From Nocardioides sp. W7 (GTDB lineage: Bacteria > Actinomycetota > Actinomycetes > Propionibacteriales > Nocardioidaceae): DNA of 64,000 nt. The translations under genes were made by a program, and so were the position numbers. The stretch is taken from contig NZ_CP095078.1 of NCBI RefSeq assembly GCF_022919075.1, positions 62,001-126,000 on the forward strand, in the 5' to 3' direction. Shown here one piece after another: positions 54,521-63,589 of the stretch. How positions within the stretch are numbered: position 1 is the stretch's first letter; each line of letters starts with the position of its first letter. The notes below the pieces were generated by a model. That model did no database searches. It worked only from the letters and a program-made list of their open reading frames with translations, and was not told the DNA's origin.

Positions 54521-55651
54521 TCAGGGTTGGGAGACCTGGATGGTGACGCCGTCGCCGAGATCGACCACGGCGCCCGGCAGCAGCTGGACGGCGACGCCCG
54601 GCTGCAGCACCTCCGGCGGCAGTCCCGGCTGCACCAGCACGGTGCCGTTGGTCGAGCCCAGGTCGGTCACGACCGCGCTGCCGTGGTCGGCACCGGAGCC
54701 GGGCCGGATCTCGACGTGGGTCGAGGAGATCTCCTGGTGCGGGCTCGGCACCGTCACCAGCCGGACGTCGTCGGTCGGGGTGAACCGGCCGGCCTCGGGC
54801 GCGCGGCCGACGAGCACCACCCGGTCGACCTCCACGACGTCGCCCGCGGAGAAGGTCAGCTGCGCGACCGGGTGCGCGGTGACCGACGGGGCCGGCGGCT
54901 GGCCGGGGATGCCGGGCTGCGGGAGGGCGACGTCTCGGGCACCCGGGGTCCGGGTCGTGCCGTCGTGGCCGGTGGGGTCCCAGCCGTCCGGCGGGGAGAC
55001 CGGCGGCGGGCCGGGCGGGAGAGTCGGCGGCGGGGTCGGCGGCGGGGTCGGCGGGTAGGGCGGGGGCGGCGGCAGGTCGGGGAGCTCGCTGAGGAAGATC
55101 GCCTCGGTGGGCTCGTCGGCCGGGTCGGGCGGGAGGTCCGGGACCCGCTCGGGGGTGGGCACGGGTGCGGGGTCCGAGGGCGGCTCGGCGTACGGCGGCG
55201 GCTCGGCGTATGGCGGGCGGTCGAGCCGGCCGACCCGCACCAGCCCCGCGTCGATCGGTCGGTCCGGCCCCTCGGCGTAGTCGGCGACGTCGACCCGGAC
55301 CGCCCGGACCCCCGGGAGCACCCGCTCCACCCAGGTGGTGGCGTCCGAGCCGTCGAGCGCCACCGGGCCGTCGAAGGTGTCGATGCCGGCGCGGGCGGAA
55401 CCGCGCAGCACCACGCGCAGCCGGTCGCCGGTGTGGGCGAGGAGCACGAAGCCGGGCAGCGAGCGGAGCCCGCCGGCGATCAGCGCATCGAGCACCTCGT
55501 CGGCGTCGGCGCCCCCGTCGACGAGCTCCCAGAGCGCGGCCACGCGGTCCCGCTCCGAGGGCGGGACCAGGACGGCGACCTCGTCGCCGAGCACGGCGTA
55601 CCAGTCGCCGGGTCGGTACGAGCGGAGAGCGGTGGTGGCGTCGGTCGTCAT
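54521..55651 (-). CDS. FHA-domain protein with long Pro-rich linker
   Basis: 376 residues. The N-terminal domain of about 150 residues ([20 protein letters not shown]) has no family I can name. A Pro/Thr-rich linker runs to about 255 ([20 protein letters not shown]). The C-terminal FHA shows [21 protein letters not shown] and [10 protein letters not shown]. It overlaps the PP2C gene by 4 nt. No membrane segment. Confidence 0.9.
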   Translation of the reverse strand: MTTDATTALRSYRPGDWYAVLGDEVAVLVPPSERDRVAALWELVDGGADADEVLDALIAGGLRSLPGFVLLAHTGDRLRVVLRGSARAGIDTFDGPVALDGSDATTWVERVLPGVRAVRVDVADYAEGPDRPIDAGLVRVGRLDRPPYAEPPPYAEPPSDPAPVPTPERVPDLPPDPADEPTEAIFLSELPDLPPPPPYPPTPPPTPPPTLPPGPPPVSPPDGWDPTGHDGTTRTPGARDVALPQPGIPGQPPAPSVTAHPVAQLTFSAGDVVEVDRVVLVGRAPEAGRFTPTDDVRLVTVPSPHQEISSTHVEIRPGSGADHGSAVVTDLGSTNGTVLVQPGLPPEVLQPGVAVQLLPGAVVDLGDGVTIQVSQP

Positions 55652-56439
55652 CTCGTCTCTTCGGTCTCATCGGGCGTCTCGTCGAGCGCCCATCCCACCA
55701 CATCGACGACGACCGCCGTGGCGTTGTCCTCACCCCCCGCCGCGACCGCGGCGGCGACCAGGTCGAGGGCGGCCTGGGCGGGGTCGGACGCGCGGGCGAG
55801 GACCTGCTCGATCTCCGGGTCGTCGAGCATCCCGTTGACGCCGTCGGAGCAGAGCACCAGGCGCGGGAGGTCGTCGAGCGGGAGCAGGAAGTAGTCGGCG
55901 TCGGGCCGGTCGGGCCCGCCCAGCGCCCGGGTCACGACGTTCCGCTCGGGGTGGTGGGCGGCCTCGGCCGCGGTGATCGTCCCGGCGTCGACGAGCTCCT
56001 GGACGAGGCTGTGGTCGACGCTGACCTGCTCGAGCCGACCCGTGACGACGCGGTAGGCCCGCGAGTCGCCGACGTTGGCGACCAGCCAGCGCGGCTCGCC
56101 CTCGACCTCGACGAGCAGGGCGGCCACCGCCGTGGTGCCGGACTGGTACGACGGGTGGCCGCCCGCCCGCTGCCGGGCCGCGTGCTCCTGGATCCGGGCG
56201 TGGCAGGCGCGCAGGGTGGCCGCGACGGTCTCGGGACCGAGGGTCGGGTCGTAGCCGGACTCCGCGAGCCGGCCGAACTCCTCGACCACGATCGCGCTGG
56301 CGATGTCACCTCCGTCGTGGCCGCCCATCCCGTCGGCGACGACGAAGACCGGCGGCCGGGCCAGGAAGGCGTCCTCGTTGACCGCGCGGACCAGCCCGAC
56401 GTCGGTCGCGCCGCCGTACCGCAGCTCGACGCTCCTCAT
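55648..56439 (-). CDS. PP2C-family Ser/Thr phosphatase (second)
   Basis: 263 residues from the ATG at 56439. Motifs [47 protein letters not shown] and [12 protein letters not shown] are complete. It is of the PstP/PrpC length without a membrane anchor and is the first gene of an operon with two FHA proteins but no kinase. It must work against a kinase encoded elsewhere, possibly the one at 33628-36390. Confidence 0.94.
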   Translation of the reverse strand: MRSVELRYGGATDVGLVRAVNEDAFLARPPVFVVADGMGGHDGGDIASAIVVEEFGRLAESGYDPTLGPETVAATLRACHARIQEHAARQRAGGHPSYQSGTTAVAALLVEVEGEPRWLVANVGDSRAYRVVTGRLEQVSVDHSLVQELVDAGTITAAEAAHHPERNVVTRALGGPDRPDADYFLLPLDDLPRLVLCSDGVNGMLDDPEIEQVLARASDPAQAALDLVAAAVAAGGEDNATAVVVDVVGWALDETPDETEETR

Positions 56440-56472
56440 CGGCGCACCCGAGATGTCGGTAGCGTAGGAATG

Positions 56473-58758
56473 ATGTCCGGACACAGTGCGCCAGACGAGA
56501 CCCCCGCCGCGGGCTTCCGCTCGCTCGCCGACCAGCTGCGCGCGTGGCCCGACGAGCGCCTCGCCCGGCTGCTGTCCAACCGCCCGGATCTCGCCACCCC
56601 TGCCCCTCACGACTCCGGCCAGCTGGCGTCCCGATCTGCCGTCCGGTCCTCGTTGCTCCGTGCGCTCGACCAGCTGACTCGGGCCGAGCTCTGCGTACTG
56701 GATGCCCTCGTGGTCCTGCGCCAAACTACCGCTGCGGAGCTCGCGACGGTGGTCCGGGCCGAGCCGGCCACCGTCGCGACCGCGCTGGCCCGACTGGAGG
56801 ACCTGGCCCTGGTCTGGCACAGCACCTCCGGGCTGCGCCCGCTGTCCGGGGTCGCGGAGAGCCTGGCCGGCGGGCCGGGGTCGAGCGGGCTGCAGCAGGT
56901 CTCCTCCGACCCGGCCGACCCAGCCGACCTCGAGGAGCGGATCGGCCAGCTCTCCGCCGCCGCCCGCGCCCTTCTCGAGCACGTGGCGGCCCACGGCGGC
57001 GAGGCGACCACCGGCACCTCCCGGCACCACGTGACCCCCGAGGACGCCGAGACCCCCGCCGAGGAGCTGCTCGCCCGCGGGCTGCTGGTCCCCCGGTCCG
57101 GCGGCGTCGTGGTGCTACCCGGCGAGGTCGGGCTGGTGCTGCGGGGCGCTCGGACCACCACCGAGCCGGTCGACGCGGTCCCCGCCCTGGTCACCTCCGA
57201 GCGCTCGGCACGGGTCGTCGACCGGGCCGCGGCGGGCGCCGCCTTCGACGCCGTACGACGCGTCGAGCTGCTCCTCGACCACTGGGGCATGCACCCGCCG
57301 AGCGCGCTGCGCAGCGGCGGCCTCGGCGTCCGTGACCTGAAGGCGACCGCCGTCCACCTCCACGTCGACGAGCCGAGCGCCGCCCTGATCGTCGAGACCG
57401 CGCACGCCGCCGGGCTGCTCGCCACCGCCGCCGACCCCGACGGCAACCCGGCCTGGATCCCGACCGACGCCTACGACACCTGGTCGGCGCTGCCCGCCGC
57501 CGACCGGTGGGCCGCGCTGGCCCGGGCCTGGCTGACCTCGCCGCGGATGCCGGGTCTGGTCGGGCAGCGCGACACGGCCGACAAGCCGTGGAACGCGCTC
57601 GCGCCCGAGCTGACCGGCGTGCACCAGGTCGAGAGCCGGCGGATGGCGCTCGAGGCGCTGGCCACGCTGCCGGAGGGCGAGGTGCTCGCGACCGGCACCG
57701 GCACCCCCTCGCTCGTCGCTCTCGTCTCGTGGCTGCGTCCGCGCCGGCCGCGCAACCGCGCCGACCAGGTCGTCTGGGCGCTGACCGAGGCCTCGGTCCT
57801 GGGCCTGGTGGGGATGGGCGGACTGGCGTCGTACGCCCGGGCGCTCGTCGCGGGCCAGGACCCCGTCCCCGGCCTGGCGGCACTGCTGCCGGACCCGGTC
57901 GACCACGTGCTGCTCCAGGCCGACCTGACCGCGGTCGCGCCCGGGCCGCTGGAGTCGGGGCTGGCCCGCACGCTGGCGCTGGTCGCCGACGTCGAGTCCC
58001 GCGGCGGCGCGACGACGTACCGCTTCACGCCCGCGTCGGTACGCCGCGCCCTCGACACCGGCTGGACGGCGGCCGAGCTGCACGAGTTCCTCACCGCGGT
58101 GTCGCGGACGCCGGTGCCGCAGCCGCTGGGCTACCTGGTCGACGACACCGCGCGGACCTACGGCACCATCCGGGTCGGGCACGCCGAGGCGTTCCTGCGG
58201 GCCGACGACGAGACCGCGCTGACCGAGCTGCTGCACCACCCCAGGGCCGAGTCGCTGGGGCTGCGCCGCCTGGCGCCGACGGTGCTGATCAGCAGCACCC
58301 CCATCGACGTGCTGCTGCCCCGGCTGCGCGAGCTGGGTGCGGCACCGGTCGTCGAGGCGCCCGACGGGACGGTGCGGGTCACCCGGCCCGACCTGCTGCG
58401 CGCCCGCACCCCGCGCGAGCACCGCCGCGGCGCGGGGGCGACGGCAGCGCGCGCGACGGCGGTCGTGACGTCGGTGGTGTCCGCGATCCGATCGGGCGAC
58501 CGGGCCGCGGCCGCCCGACCCGCCTCCGCGGGCTCGCTGTCCCCCAGCGGGTCGCTCGCCGCGCTCCGGGAGGCGGTCGAGAACCGGTCGACGGTGCTGA
58601 TCGGCTACGTCGACAACCACGGCACCGCCACCGAGCGGACCGTCGACCCGCTGGCCGTCGAGGGTGGGCAGCTGACCGCCCACGACCATCGCTCCGACGA
58701 CGTCCGCACCTTCGCCGTACACCGGATCTCCGCCGTGAGACCGGTCAGTTCTTCCTAG
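56473..58758 (+). CDS. helicase-associated XPB partner protein with C-terminal WYL-like domain
   Basis: 761 residues from the second of two tandem ATGs, which lies 7 nt after TAGCGT. It has no Walker motifs. The N-terminal half is helical and winged-helix-like ([20 protein letters not shown]). The central [20 protein letters not shown] is the helicase_C_3 signature seen beside XPB genes. The last 70 residues ([20 protein letters not shown]) resemble a WYL domain. By recall the mycobacterial Rv0862c-Rv0861c pair is equivalent. Confidence 0.82.
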   Translation: MSGHSAPDETPAAGFRSLADQLRAWPDERLARLLSNRPDLATPAPHDSGQLASRSAVRSSLLRALDQLTRAELCVLDALVVLRQTTAAELATVVRAEPATVATALARLEDLALVWHSTSGLRPLSGVAESLAGGPGSSGLQQVSSDPADPADLEERIGQLSAAARALLEHVAAHGGEATTGTSRHHVTPEDAETPAEELLARGLLVPRSGGVVVLPGEVGLVLRGARTTTEPVDAVPALVTSERSARVVDRAAAGAAFDAVRRVELLLDHWGMHPPSALRSGGLGVRDLKATAVHLHVDEPSAALIVETAHAAGLLATAADPDGNPAWIPTDAYDTWSALPAADRWAALARAWLTSPRMPGLVGQRDTADKPWNALAPELTGVHQVESRRMALEALATLPEGEVLATGTGTPSLVALVSWLRPRRPRNRADQVVWALTEASVLGLVGMGGLASYARALVAGQDPVPGLAALLPDPVDHVLLQADLTAVAPGPLESGLARTLALVADVESRGGATTYRFTPASVRRALDTGWTAAELHEFLTAVSRTPVPQPLGYLVDDTARTYGTIRVGHAEAFLRADDETALTELLHHPRAESLGLRRLAPTVLISSTPIDVLLPRLRELGAAPVVEAPDGTVRVTRPDLLRARTPREHRRGAGATAARATAVVTSVVSAIRSGDRAAAARPASAGSLSPSGSLAALREAVENRSTVLIGYVDNHGTATERTVDPLAVEGGQLTAHDHRSDDVRTFAVHRISAVRPVSSS

Positions 58759-58767
58759 ACTCCCGCC

Positions 58768-59292
58768 GTGGACTTCCTCCGGTACACCGAGCGGTCGGCC
58801 GCGCTGCTGAACGTGGACCTCGACGGCGTCGCCGCACTGGTGGCCCACCTCGCCGACCGGGAGTCGCTGCACGACCAGGTCACCGACCGCGACTGCATGC
58901 TGCTGCGGAAGCTCCAGCGCGAGCTCCGCCCGGTCTTCGAAGCCGCTGCCCACGACGACCCGCAGGCCGTGGTGGCCATCCTCAACGAGCTGATGGTCCG
59001 CTACCCGGTCACGCCCCGGATCTCCGACCACTCGGGCGTGCTCCACCTGCACGTCGCCGCCCGCACCGCCTCGCTCGCCGAGCTGCTCGCCGGCGAGGCC
59101 CTGCTCGGGCTGGCCGCCCTGGTCTGCGACCTGGGCCCGTCCCGGCTCGGCACCTGCGCGGCCACCCCCTGCACGGACGTCTTCGTCGATGCCTCCCCCA
59201 ACGCCTCCCGCCGCTACTGCTCCGAGCGCTGCTCCTCACGCGCGAGCGTCGCGGCGTACCGCGCTCGGTTGCGCGCGGACGCGTCGGGCTGA
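58768..59292 (+). CDS. CGNR-like zinc-finger protein
   Basis: 174 residues from a GTG 6 nt after TAGACT. A helical N-terminal ABATE-like domain is followed by a C-terminal Cys4 site, CAATPCTDVFVDASPNASRR then YCSERCSSR. The family hallmark CGNR is CSSR here. Such proteins are thought to be DNA-binding regulators. It lies between the XPB partner and XPB genes but has its own -10 box. Confidence 0.82.
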   Translation: MDFLRYTERSAALLNVDLDGVAALVAHLADRESLHDQVTDRDCMLLRKLQRELRPVFEAAAHDDPQAVVAILNELMVRYPVTPRISDHSGVLHLHVAARTASLAELLAGEALLGLAALVCDLGPSRLGTCAATPCTDVFVDASPNASRRYCSERCSSRASVAAYRARLRADASG

Positions 59293-59345
59293 CGCGCTGG
59301 GCTGACGCGCTGGCTGGGCGGCGTTCGGGTGTCACTCCAGCCGCA

Positions 59346-59433
59346 GCTTCATCACGGTATGCAGACCAGTTCGCACCTGCCACGGCGTACCCACCATGGG
59401 AGGTGCCGGCTCGTCTGCATACCGTGATGAAGC
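59346..59433. repeat. long palindromic repeat, copy 2
   Basis: The same architecture as 48476-48565: a perfect 21-bp outer stem (59346-59366 with 59413-59433), a 7x7 internal loop, a 12-bp inner stem with two mismatches (59374-59385 with 59394-59405) and an 8-nt loop. Differences from copy 1 in the outer stem occur on both arms so that pairing is kept. It sits between two tandem genes, 44 nt before the XPB start. Confidence 0.9.
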
Positions 59434-59477
59434 CGCGGCGCCCACCCGCTGTCGGACCCCGTCCGTAGACTCGCCAG

Positions 59478-61118
59478 GTGAACGACGGACCCCTGATCGT
59501 CCAGTCCGACAAGACCCTCCTCCTCGAGATCGACCACGAGCGCGCGCAGGACTGCCGCAAGGCGATCGCGCCGTTCGCGGAGCTGGAGCGCTCCCCCGAG
59601 CACATCCACACCTACCGGCTGACCCCGCTGGGGCTGTGGAACGCCCGGGCCGCCGGGCACGACGCCGAGCAGGTGGTCGACACGCTGCTGGAGTACAGCC
59701 GGTACGCCGTCCCGCACGCCCTGCTCGTCGACGTCGCCGAGACGATGGCCCGCTACGGCCGGCTGCGGCTGGAGAAGCACCCGGTGCACGGGCTGACCCT
59801 GGCCAGCACCGACCGGCCGGTCCTGGAGGAGGTGCTGCGGGCCAAGAAGGTCGCCGGGATGCTCGGGACGAGGATCGACGACGACACCGTGGTCGTGCAC
59901 GGCTCCGAGCGCGGCAACCTCAAGCAGGCGCTGCTGAAGCTGGGCTGGCCGGCCGAGGACTTCGCCGGGTACGTCGACGGCGAGGCGCACCCGATCTCGC
60001 TGTTCGAGGAGGGCTGGTCGCTGCGCGACTACCAGCGCGACGCGGCCGACTCGTTCTGGCACGGCGGCTCGGGCGTCGTCGTACTCCCCTGCGGTGCCGG
60101 CAAGACGATCGTGGGCGCGGCCGCGATGGCGCACGCGCAGGCCACCACCCTGATCCTGGTCACCAACACGGTCTCCGCGCGCCAGTGGAAGGACGAGCTG
60201 ATCAAGCGCACGTCGCTGACCGAGGACGAGATCGGCGAGTACTCCGGCGCCGTCAAGGAGATCCGGCCGGTCACGATCGCGACGTACCAGGTCCTCACGC
60301 TGCGCCGGAAGGGCACCTACCCGCACCTGGAGCTGCTCGACGCCCGCGACTGGGGCCTGATCGTGTACGACGAGGTGCACCTGCTGCCCGCGCCGATCTT
60401 CCGGATGACCGCCGACCTGCAGGCGCGCCGCCGGATCGGGCTGACCGCGACCCTGGTGCGCGAGGACGGCCGCGAGGGCGACGTGTTCTCGCTGATCGGC
60501 CCCAAGCGGTACGACGCCCCCTGGAAGGACATCGAGTCGCAGGGCTGGATCGCGCCGGCCGACTGCGTCGAGGTGCGGGTGACGCTGCCGACCGACGAGC
60601 GGATCGTCTACGCGACCTCCGAGCCGGAGGAGCGCTACCGGCTCGCCTCCTGCACCGCCGAGAAGACCCGCGTCGTGCGCGACCTGGTCGCCCAGCACGC
60701 CGGCCAACCGACGCTGGTCATCGGGCAGTACCTCGATCAGCTCGACGAGCTCGCCGCCACCCTCGACGCGCCCGTCATCAAGGGCGACACCAGCGTCAAG
60801 GAGCGCCAGCGGCTCTACGACGCCTTCCGCAGCGGCGAGGTCAAGCTGCTGGTCGTCTCCAAGGTCGCGAACTTCTCCATCGACCTGCCCGACGCCGAGG
60901 TCGCCATCCAGGTCTCGGGCTCCTTCGGCTCGCGCCAGGAGGAGGCGCAGCGACTCGGTCGGCTGCTGCGGCCCGGCCACGATGGCAAGGTCGCCCGCTT
61001 CTACACCGTCGTCTCGCGCGACACCGTCGACGCCGAGTTCGCCCAGAACCGGCAGCGCTTCCTCGCCGAGCAGGGGTACGCCTACCGGATCTTGGACGCG
61101 GAGGACCTACCTGCCTGA
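59478..61118 (+). CDS. XPB/Rad25-type DNA helicase
   Basis: 546 residues from a GTG 6 nt after TAGACT. The N-terminal damage-recognition-like domain precedes RecA1, with Walker A PCGAGKT near residue 205 and DEVH near 300. RecA2 has QVSGSFGSRQEEAQRLGRLL (motif VI with its arginines). Bacterial XPB works in DNA repair or transcription-coupled remodelling. The exact role in actinobacteria is unsettled. Confidence 0.95.
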   Translation: MNDGPLIVQSDKTLLLEIDHERAQDCRKAIAPFAELERSPEHIHTYRLTPLGLWNARAAGHDAEQVVDTLLEYSRYAVPHALLVDVAETMARYGRLRLEKHPVHGLTLASTDRPVLEEVLRAKKVAGMLGTRIDDDTVVVHGSERGNLKQALLKLGWPAEDFAGYVDGEAHPISLFEEGWSLRDYQRDAADSFWHGGSGVVVLPCGAGKTIVGAAAMAHAQATTLILVTNTVSARQWKDELIKRTSLTEDEIGEYSGAVKEIRPVTIATYQVLTLRRKGTYPHLELLDARDWGLIVYDEVHLLPAPIFRMTADLQARRRIGLTATLVREDGREGDVFSLIGPKRYDAPWKDIESQGWIAPADCVEVRVTLPTDERIVYATSEPEERYRLASCTAEKTRVVRDLVAQHAGQPTLVIGQYLDQLDELAATLDAPVIKGDTSVKERQRLYDAFRSGEVKLLVVSKVANFSIDLPDAEVAIQVSGSFGSRQEEAQRLGRLLRPGHDGKVARFYTVVSRDTVDAEFAQNRQRFLAEQGYAYRILDAEDLPA

Positions 61119-61164
61119 GGCGTCGCCGGGCGTCGGGACGTCATCCGAGCTCGTTGCCGAGGCG

Positions 61165-61184
61165 GCCAGGTCGTACGACCTCCC
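61165..61184. repeat. left 20-bp inverted repeat bracketing the MNT-HEPN module
   Basis: GCCAGGTCGTACGACCTCCC is repeated in inverted orientation at 62294-62313 with one mismatch. It begins 46 nt after the XPB stop. Bases 61168-61181 are themselves a perfect 14-bp palindrome. Confidence 0.6.
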
Positions 61185-61193
61185 GAGCCATCG

Positions 61194-61221
61194 CAATAAT
61201 GGATGATATTATCCATTATTG
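61194..61221 (+). promoter_or_regulatory. AT-rich palindromic operator/promoter of the MNT-HEPN pair
   Basis: Two perfect 11-bp arms, CAATAATGGAT (61194-61204) and ATCCATTATTG (61211-61221), flank a 6-bp centre. A TATTAT -10 box (61208-61213) lies inside, 7 nt before the GTG. The site is strikingly AT-rich for this chromosome. Autorepression by the wHTH-MNT protein is the simplest reading. Confidence 0.75.
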
Positions 61222-61817
61222 TGAGAACTTCGGCTGACCCCATCGCGCCCCTGTTCAGGTCGGAGGCGCAGGCCCGCCTCCTCGCGGAGCTCTTCCTGGC
61301 TTCCGATGGCGAGCTCAGCCTCAGCGAGCTCAGCGAACGCACCGGTACGGCGTACGGGTCGACTCACCGGGAGATCGAACGGCTGCTGCAGGTCGGGCTG
61401 CTGCAAGAACGACGTGTGGGCCGGGCGCGGTTGGTCCGCCCCAACCCCGCCAGCCCGCTGACCTCGCCGGTCCGCAGCCTGGTCATGGTCGCCGCTGGAC
61501 CGGTTCCGCTTCTCACGAGAGAGCTCGGGTCCCTCAGCGGCATCGACATCGCGCTCGTGTTCGGGTCCTACGCGGCGCGAAGCCGCGGCATCGATGGACC
61601 TCCGCCGGAAGACATCGACGTGATGGTCGTCGGCCAGCCCGATGCGGAGGCCGTGTACGCCGCGTGCCGCAGCGTCGGCGAAGCCGTGGGCAGGCCTGTG
61701 AATCCGGTCATCATGACCCCCGACGAGTGGCAGGCTGACTCCGGCTTCCTCACGAACCTGAGAAGCAGTCCGACCATCCCCCTCATCGGAGCCGGCGAAT
61801 GGCCCTCACGCCACTGA
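61221..61817 (+). CDS. winged-helix-MNT nucleotidyltransferase (antitoxin-like)
   Basis: 198 residues from the GTG at 61221. The first 80 residues are a winged helix (LSLSELSERTGTAYGSTHRE). The minimal nucleotidyltransferase follows with the GS...DxD site: LVFGSYAARSRG then EDIDVMVVG. In MNT-HEPN systems this enzyme adds AMP to the HEPN toxin and silences it. The fused HTH fits self-regulation at the palindrome that ends on its start codon. The gene overlaps the HEPN gene by 19 nt. Confidence 0.85.
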   Translation: MRTSADPIAPLFRSEAQARLLAELFLASDGELSLSELSERTGTAYGSTHREIERLLQVGLLQERRVGRARLVRPNPASPLTSPVRSLVMVAAGPVPLLTRELGSLSGIDIALVFGSYAARSRGIDGPPPEDIDVMVVGQPDAEAVYAACRSVGEAVGRPVNPVIMTPDEWQADSGFLTNLRSSPTIPLIGAGEWPSRH

Positions 61818-62247
61818 CCACCGCTCAGCAGGACGCACTCGATGTGCTGGAGACGTCCGGCCGGATCCAGAAGGTGCCGTCGGACCTGAGCCGGGCGAGC
61901 GACTTCCTCAGGCAGGCGGATGACGCGTTGCTCGACGTGCCGAACCTGACCAAGACCCACAACAAGTACAACCTCGCCTACGACGCCGCTCACGACGCCG
62001 GCGAGGCGATGCTCGCCGCCTATGGCTATCGGACCAGGTCGGGCCCAGGGCAGCACGAAGCACTGGGACGTTTCCTGGCGGTGGTGTTCGACAAGCCGCC
62101 CGCGAGCGGTGCGGCGCAGCACTACGAGCAGATGCGCCGCGACCGGAACCGGAACAGGTACGAGGCGCGACCGGTCACGTGGCCGCAGTGGTGTCGGCCG
62201 AACGCGCTGCGACGGAGCTCGTGTCGGCGGCCCAGCGGCGCATCTAG
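61799..62247 (+). pseudogene. HEPN-domain toxin-like gene with a C-terminal frameshift
   Basis: It starts MALTPLTTAQQDALDVLETS. The HEPN helices run through NKYNLAYDAAHDAGEAMLAA to the motif RDRNRNRY (R-x4-N-x-Y, with Asn in place of the usual His). Near 62177-62180 the reading frame changes. After one missing base the other frame reads AAVVSAERAATELVSAAQRR and stops at 62247. As sequenced, the original frame instead runs on into the next gene (to 62782). The conserved motif is upstream of the shift, so activity may survive. A sequencing error is also possible. Confidence 0.7.
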
Positions 62248-62293
62248 CGGCCGCGGTCGGAGACTCGCTGATCGACGCGATGGACCAAGCGGC

Positions 62294-62313
62294 GGGACGT
62301 CGTACGACCTGGC
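62294..62313. repeat. right 20-bp inverted repeat bracketing the MNT-HEPN module
   Basis: This is the reverse complement of 61165-61184 with one mismatch (19 of 20). It begins 46 nt after the restored HEPN stop. No target-site duplication is visible outside the two repeats. Confidence 0.6.
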
Positions 62314-62356
62314 GACCACGACGCATGACGGCCACCCCGCTGGGCAGGCTGGACGC

Positions 62357-62782
62357 GTGACGATCCCCGCCCAGCCGCCGTACTCGCCCCAGCAACCGCC
62401 GCCCCCGCCGACCGGATGGGTCGCGCTGACCGTCCAGGGCAGCTGGATGACGAACAGCCTGATCCCGCCGAAGGTCTGGATGAACGGCCACCCGGTGCCG
62501 GTGCGGTACGGCGACAACCCCGTGCCGGTCCACCCCGGCCGGCTCCGGATCGACGTCCGCTGCACCTGGCTGCGGGAGTACGGCCAGGCCACCATCGACA
62601 TCGACGTCGCGCCGGGGCAGACGGTGCCGGTGTTCTACGCGGCACCTCTGCACCAGTTCAGTCGCGGCCGGATCGGGCCCGAGCGCCAGAAGCGGCCCGG
62701 CGTCCTCGCACTGGTCGTGACCCTGAGCGTGGTGGTCGCCGTCATCGTCGCCCTGGTCGTCGCCGCGGCCGGGCTGGGCTGA
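62357..62782 (+). CDS. small tail-anchored membrane protein, unknown function
   Basis: 141 residues from a GTG 6 nt after CAGGCT. A Pro/Gln-rich start (PAQPPYSPQQPPPPPTGWV) leads into a beta-rich domain with PPKVWMNGHPVPVRYGDNPV and ATIDIDVAPGQTVPVFYAA. One membrane helix is at about 115-138. The frameshifted HEPN frame runs into it in phase, but this gene has its own promoter and start. No family was recognised beyond actinobacterial hypothetical proteins. Confidence 0.75.
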   Translation: MTIPAQPPYSPQQPPPPPTGWVALTVQGSWMTNSLIPPKVWMNGHPVPVRYGDNPVPVHPGRLRIDVRCTWLREYGQATIDIDVAPGQTVPVFYAAPLHQFSRGRIGPERQKRPGVLALVVTLSVVVAVIVALVVAAAGLG

Positions 62783-62842
62783 GCTGCCGGACGTCTGTAC
62801 CGGTCCGTGAAGGTTCGGGGAATCCCGGCGGGCGCAAGCACA

Positions 62843-62887
62843 GGTCCCTAACCTTCGAGTTCGACCAGACCTCGAAGGTTAAGGACC
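62843..62887. promoter_or_regulatory. 17-bp inverted repeat at the start of the secreted-protein gene
   Basis: Arms 62843-62859 and 62871-62887 match in 16 of 17 pairs around an 11-nt spacer. The right arm ends 3 nt before the GTG at 62891. A TAACCT -10-like box (62849-62854) lies in the left arm. It could be an operator or, if transcribed, a hairpin hiding the ribosome-binding site. Confidence 0.55.
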
Positions 62888-62890
62888 CCC

Positions 62891-63529
62891 GTGATCCGCA
62901 GCTCCCGTCGGCGCGTACGCGTCGCCACCCTCCTCACCGCCCTGACCCTGCTCGCGACGCCCGTCGTCGCCGCCGGATCGGCCCAGGCCGGCTCCTGGTC
63001 CCACCGGGACGCCAAGGGCGACGTCGTGCGCGGCTCGGCGGCCGGTGACGGGGCGGTCGAGGACCCATCCGACCAGGCCACCGACATCACCCGGCTCAAG
63101 GTGAACCACGGCCCCGGGAAGGTGACCGTGACGCTGGTCGTCCGGGACCTCAAGGGCGGCGACCACGCGGTGGTGGGCCGGCTCGTGACGCCCGAGGGCG
63201 ACTACTCGGTCACGTACCTGCGGAGCGCCGACCTGAAGATGTTCACCCTCACCGACGACGCCGCGGGCGCGGATACCCCCGACGTGCCGTGCCGAGGCAA
63301 GAGGATCTCCTTCGACGCCTCCGGAGACCGGATCCGGATCACGGTCCCGCGCACCTGCCTCGGCTCGCCGAAGTGGGTCCGGGTCGGCGCCGGCCTGGTC
63401 AGGGGCGACCTGATGTCCATGGCGGACGCCGACACCGTCACGATGGACGAGGCCCTGCGCCGGGGCAGCGTGAAGGCCTTCAACAGCGACGCCCCGCTGA
63501 AGGTCGGGAAGAAGGTCCGGGCCGGGTAG
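62891..63529 (+). CDS. secreted protein, unknown function
   Basis: 212 residues from a GTG. The signal peptide (RVATLLTALTLLATPVVAAG, likely cut after AQA near residue 33) leads to a beta-rich domain (SHRDAKGDVVRG, VTLVVRDLKGGDHAVVGRLV) with two Cys that may pair. No enzymatic motif. The product should be exported by Sec and soluble outside the membrane. Confidence 0.82.
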   Translation: MIRSSRRRVRVATLLTALTLLATPVVAAGSAQAGSWSHRDAKGDVVRGSAAGDGAVEDPSDQATDITRLKVNHGPGKVTVTLVVRDLKGGDHAVVGRLVTPEGDYSVTYLRSADLKMFTLTDDAAGADTPDVPCRGKRISFDASGDRIRITVPRTCLGSPKWVRVGAGLVRGDLMSMADADTVTMDEALRRGSVKAFNSDAPLKVGKKVRAG

Positions 63530-63589
63530 CCCGAGCCGGCCCCTCGTCGTCCGCCCTCCGGGCTGGGCGGCCGAACTATCGTCGGCAGC

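Noticed and set aside
61168..61181. The 14-bp palindrome AGGTCGTACGACCT as a regulator site on its own
   Set aside because: GTACGAC-type words are common in this genome's coding sequence. Only the longer inverted pair with 62294-62313 seems informative.
61799..62782. A single 327-residue HEPN-membrane fusion protein
   Set aside because: The middle is out-of-frame HEPN sequence, the alternative frame gives a sensible C-terminus, and the downstream gene has its own -10 box and GTG.
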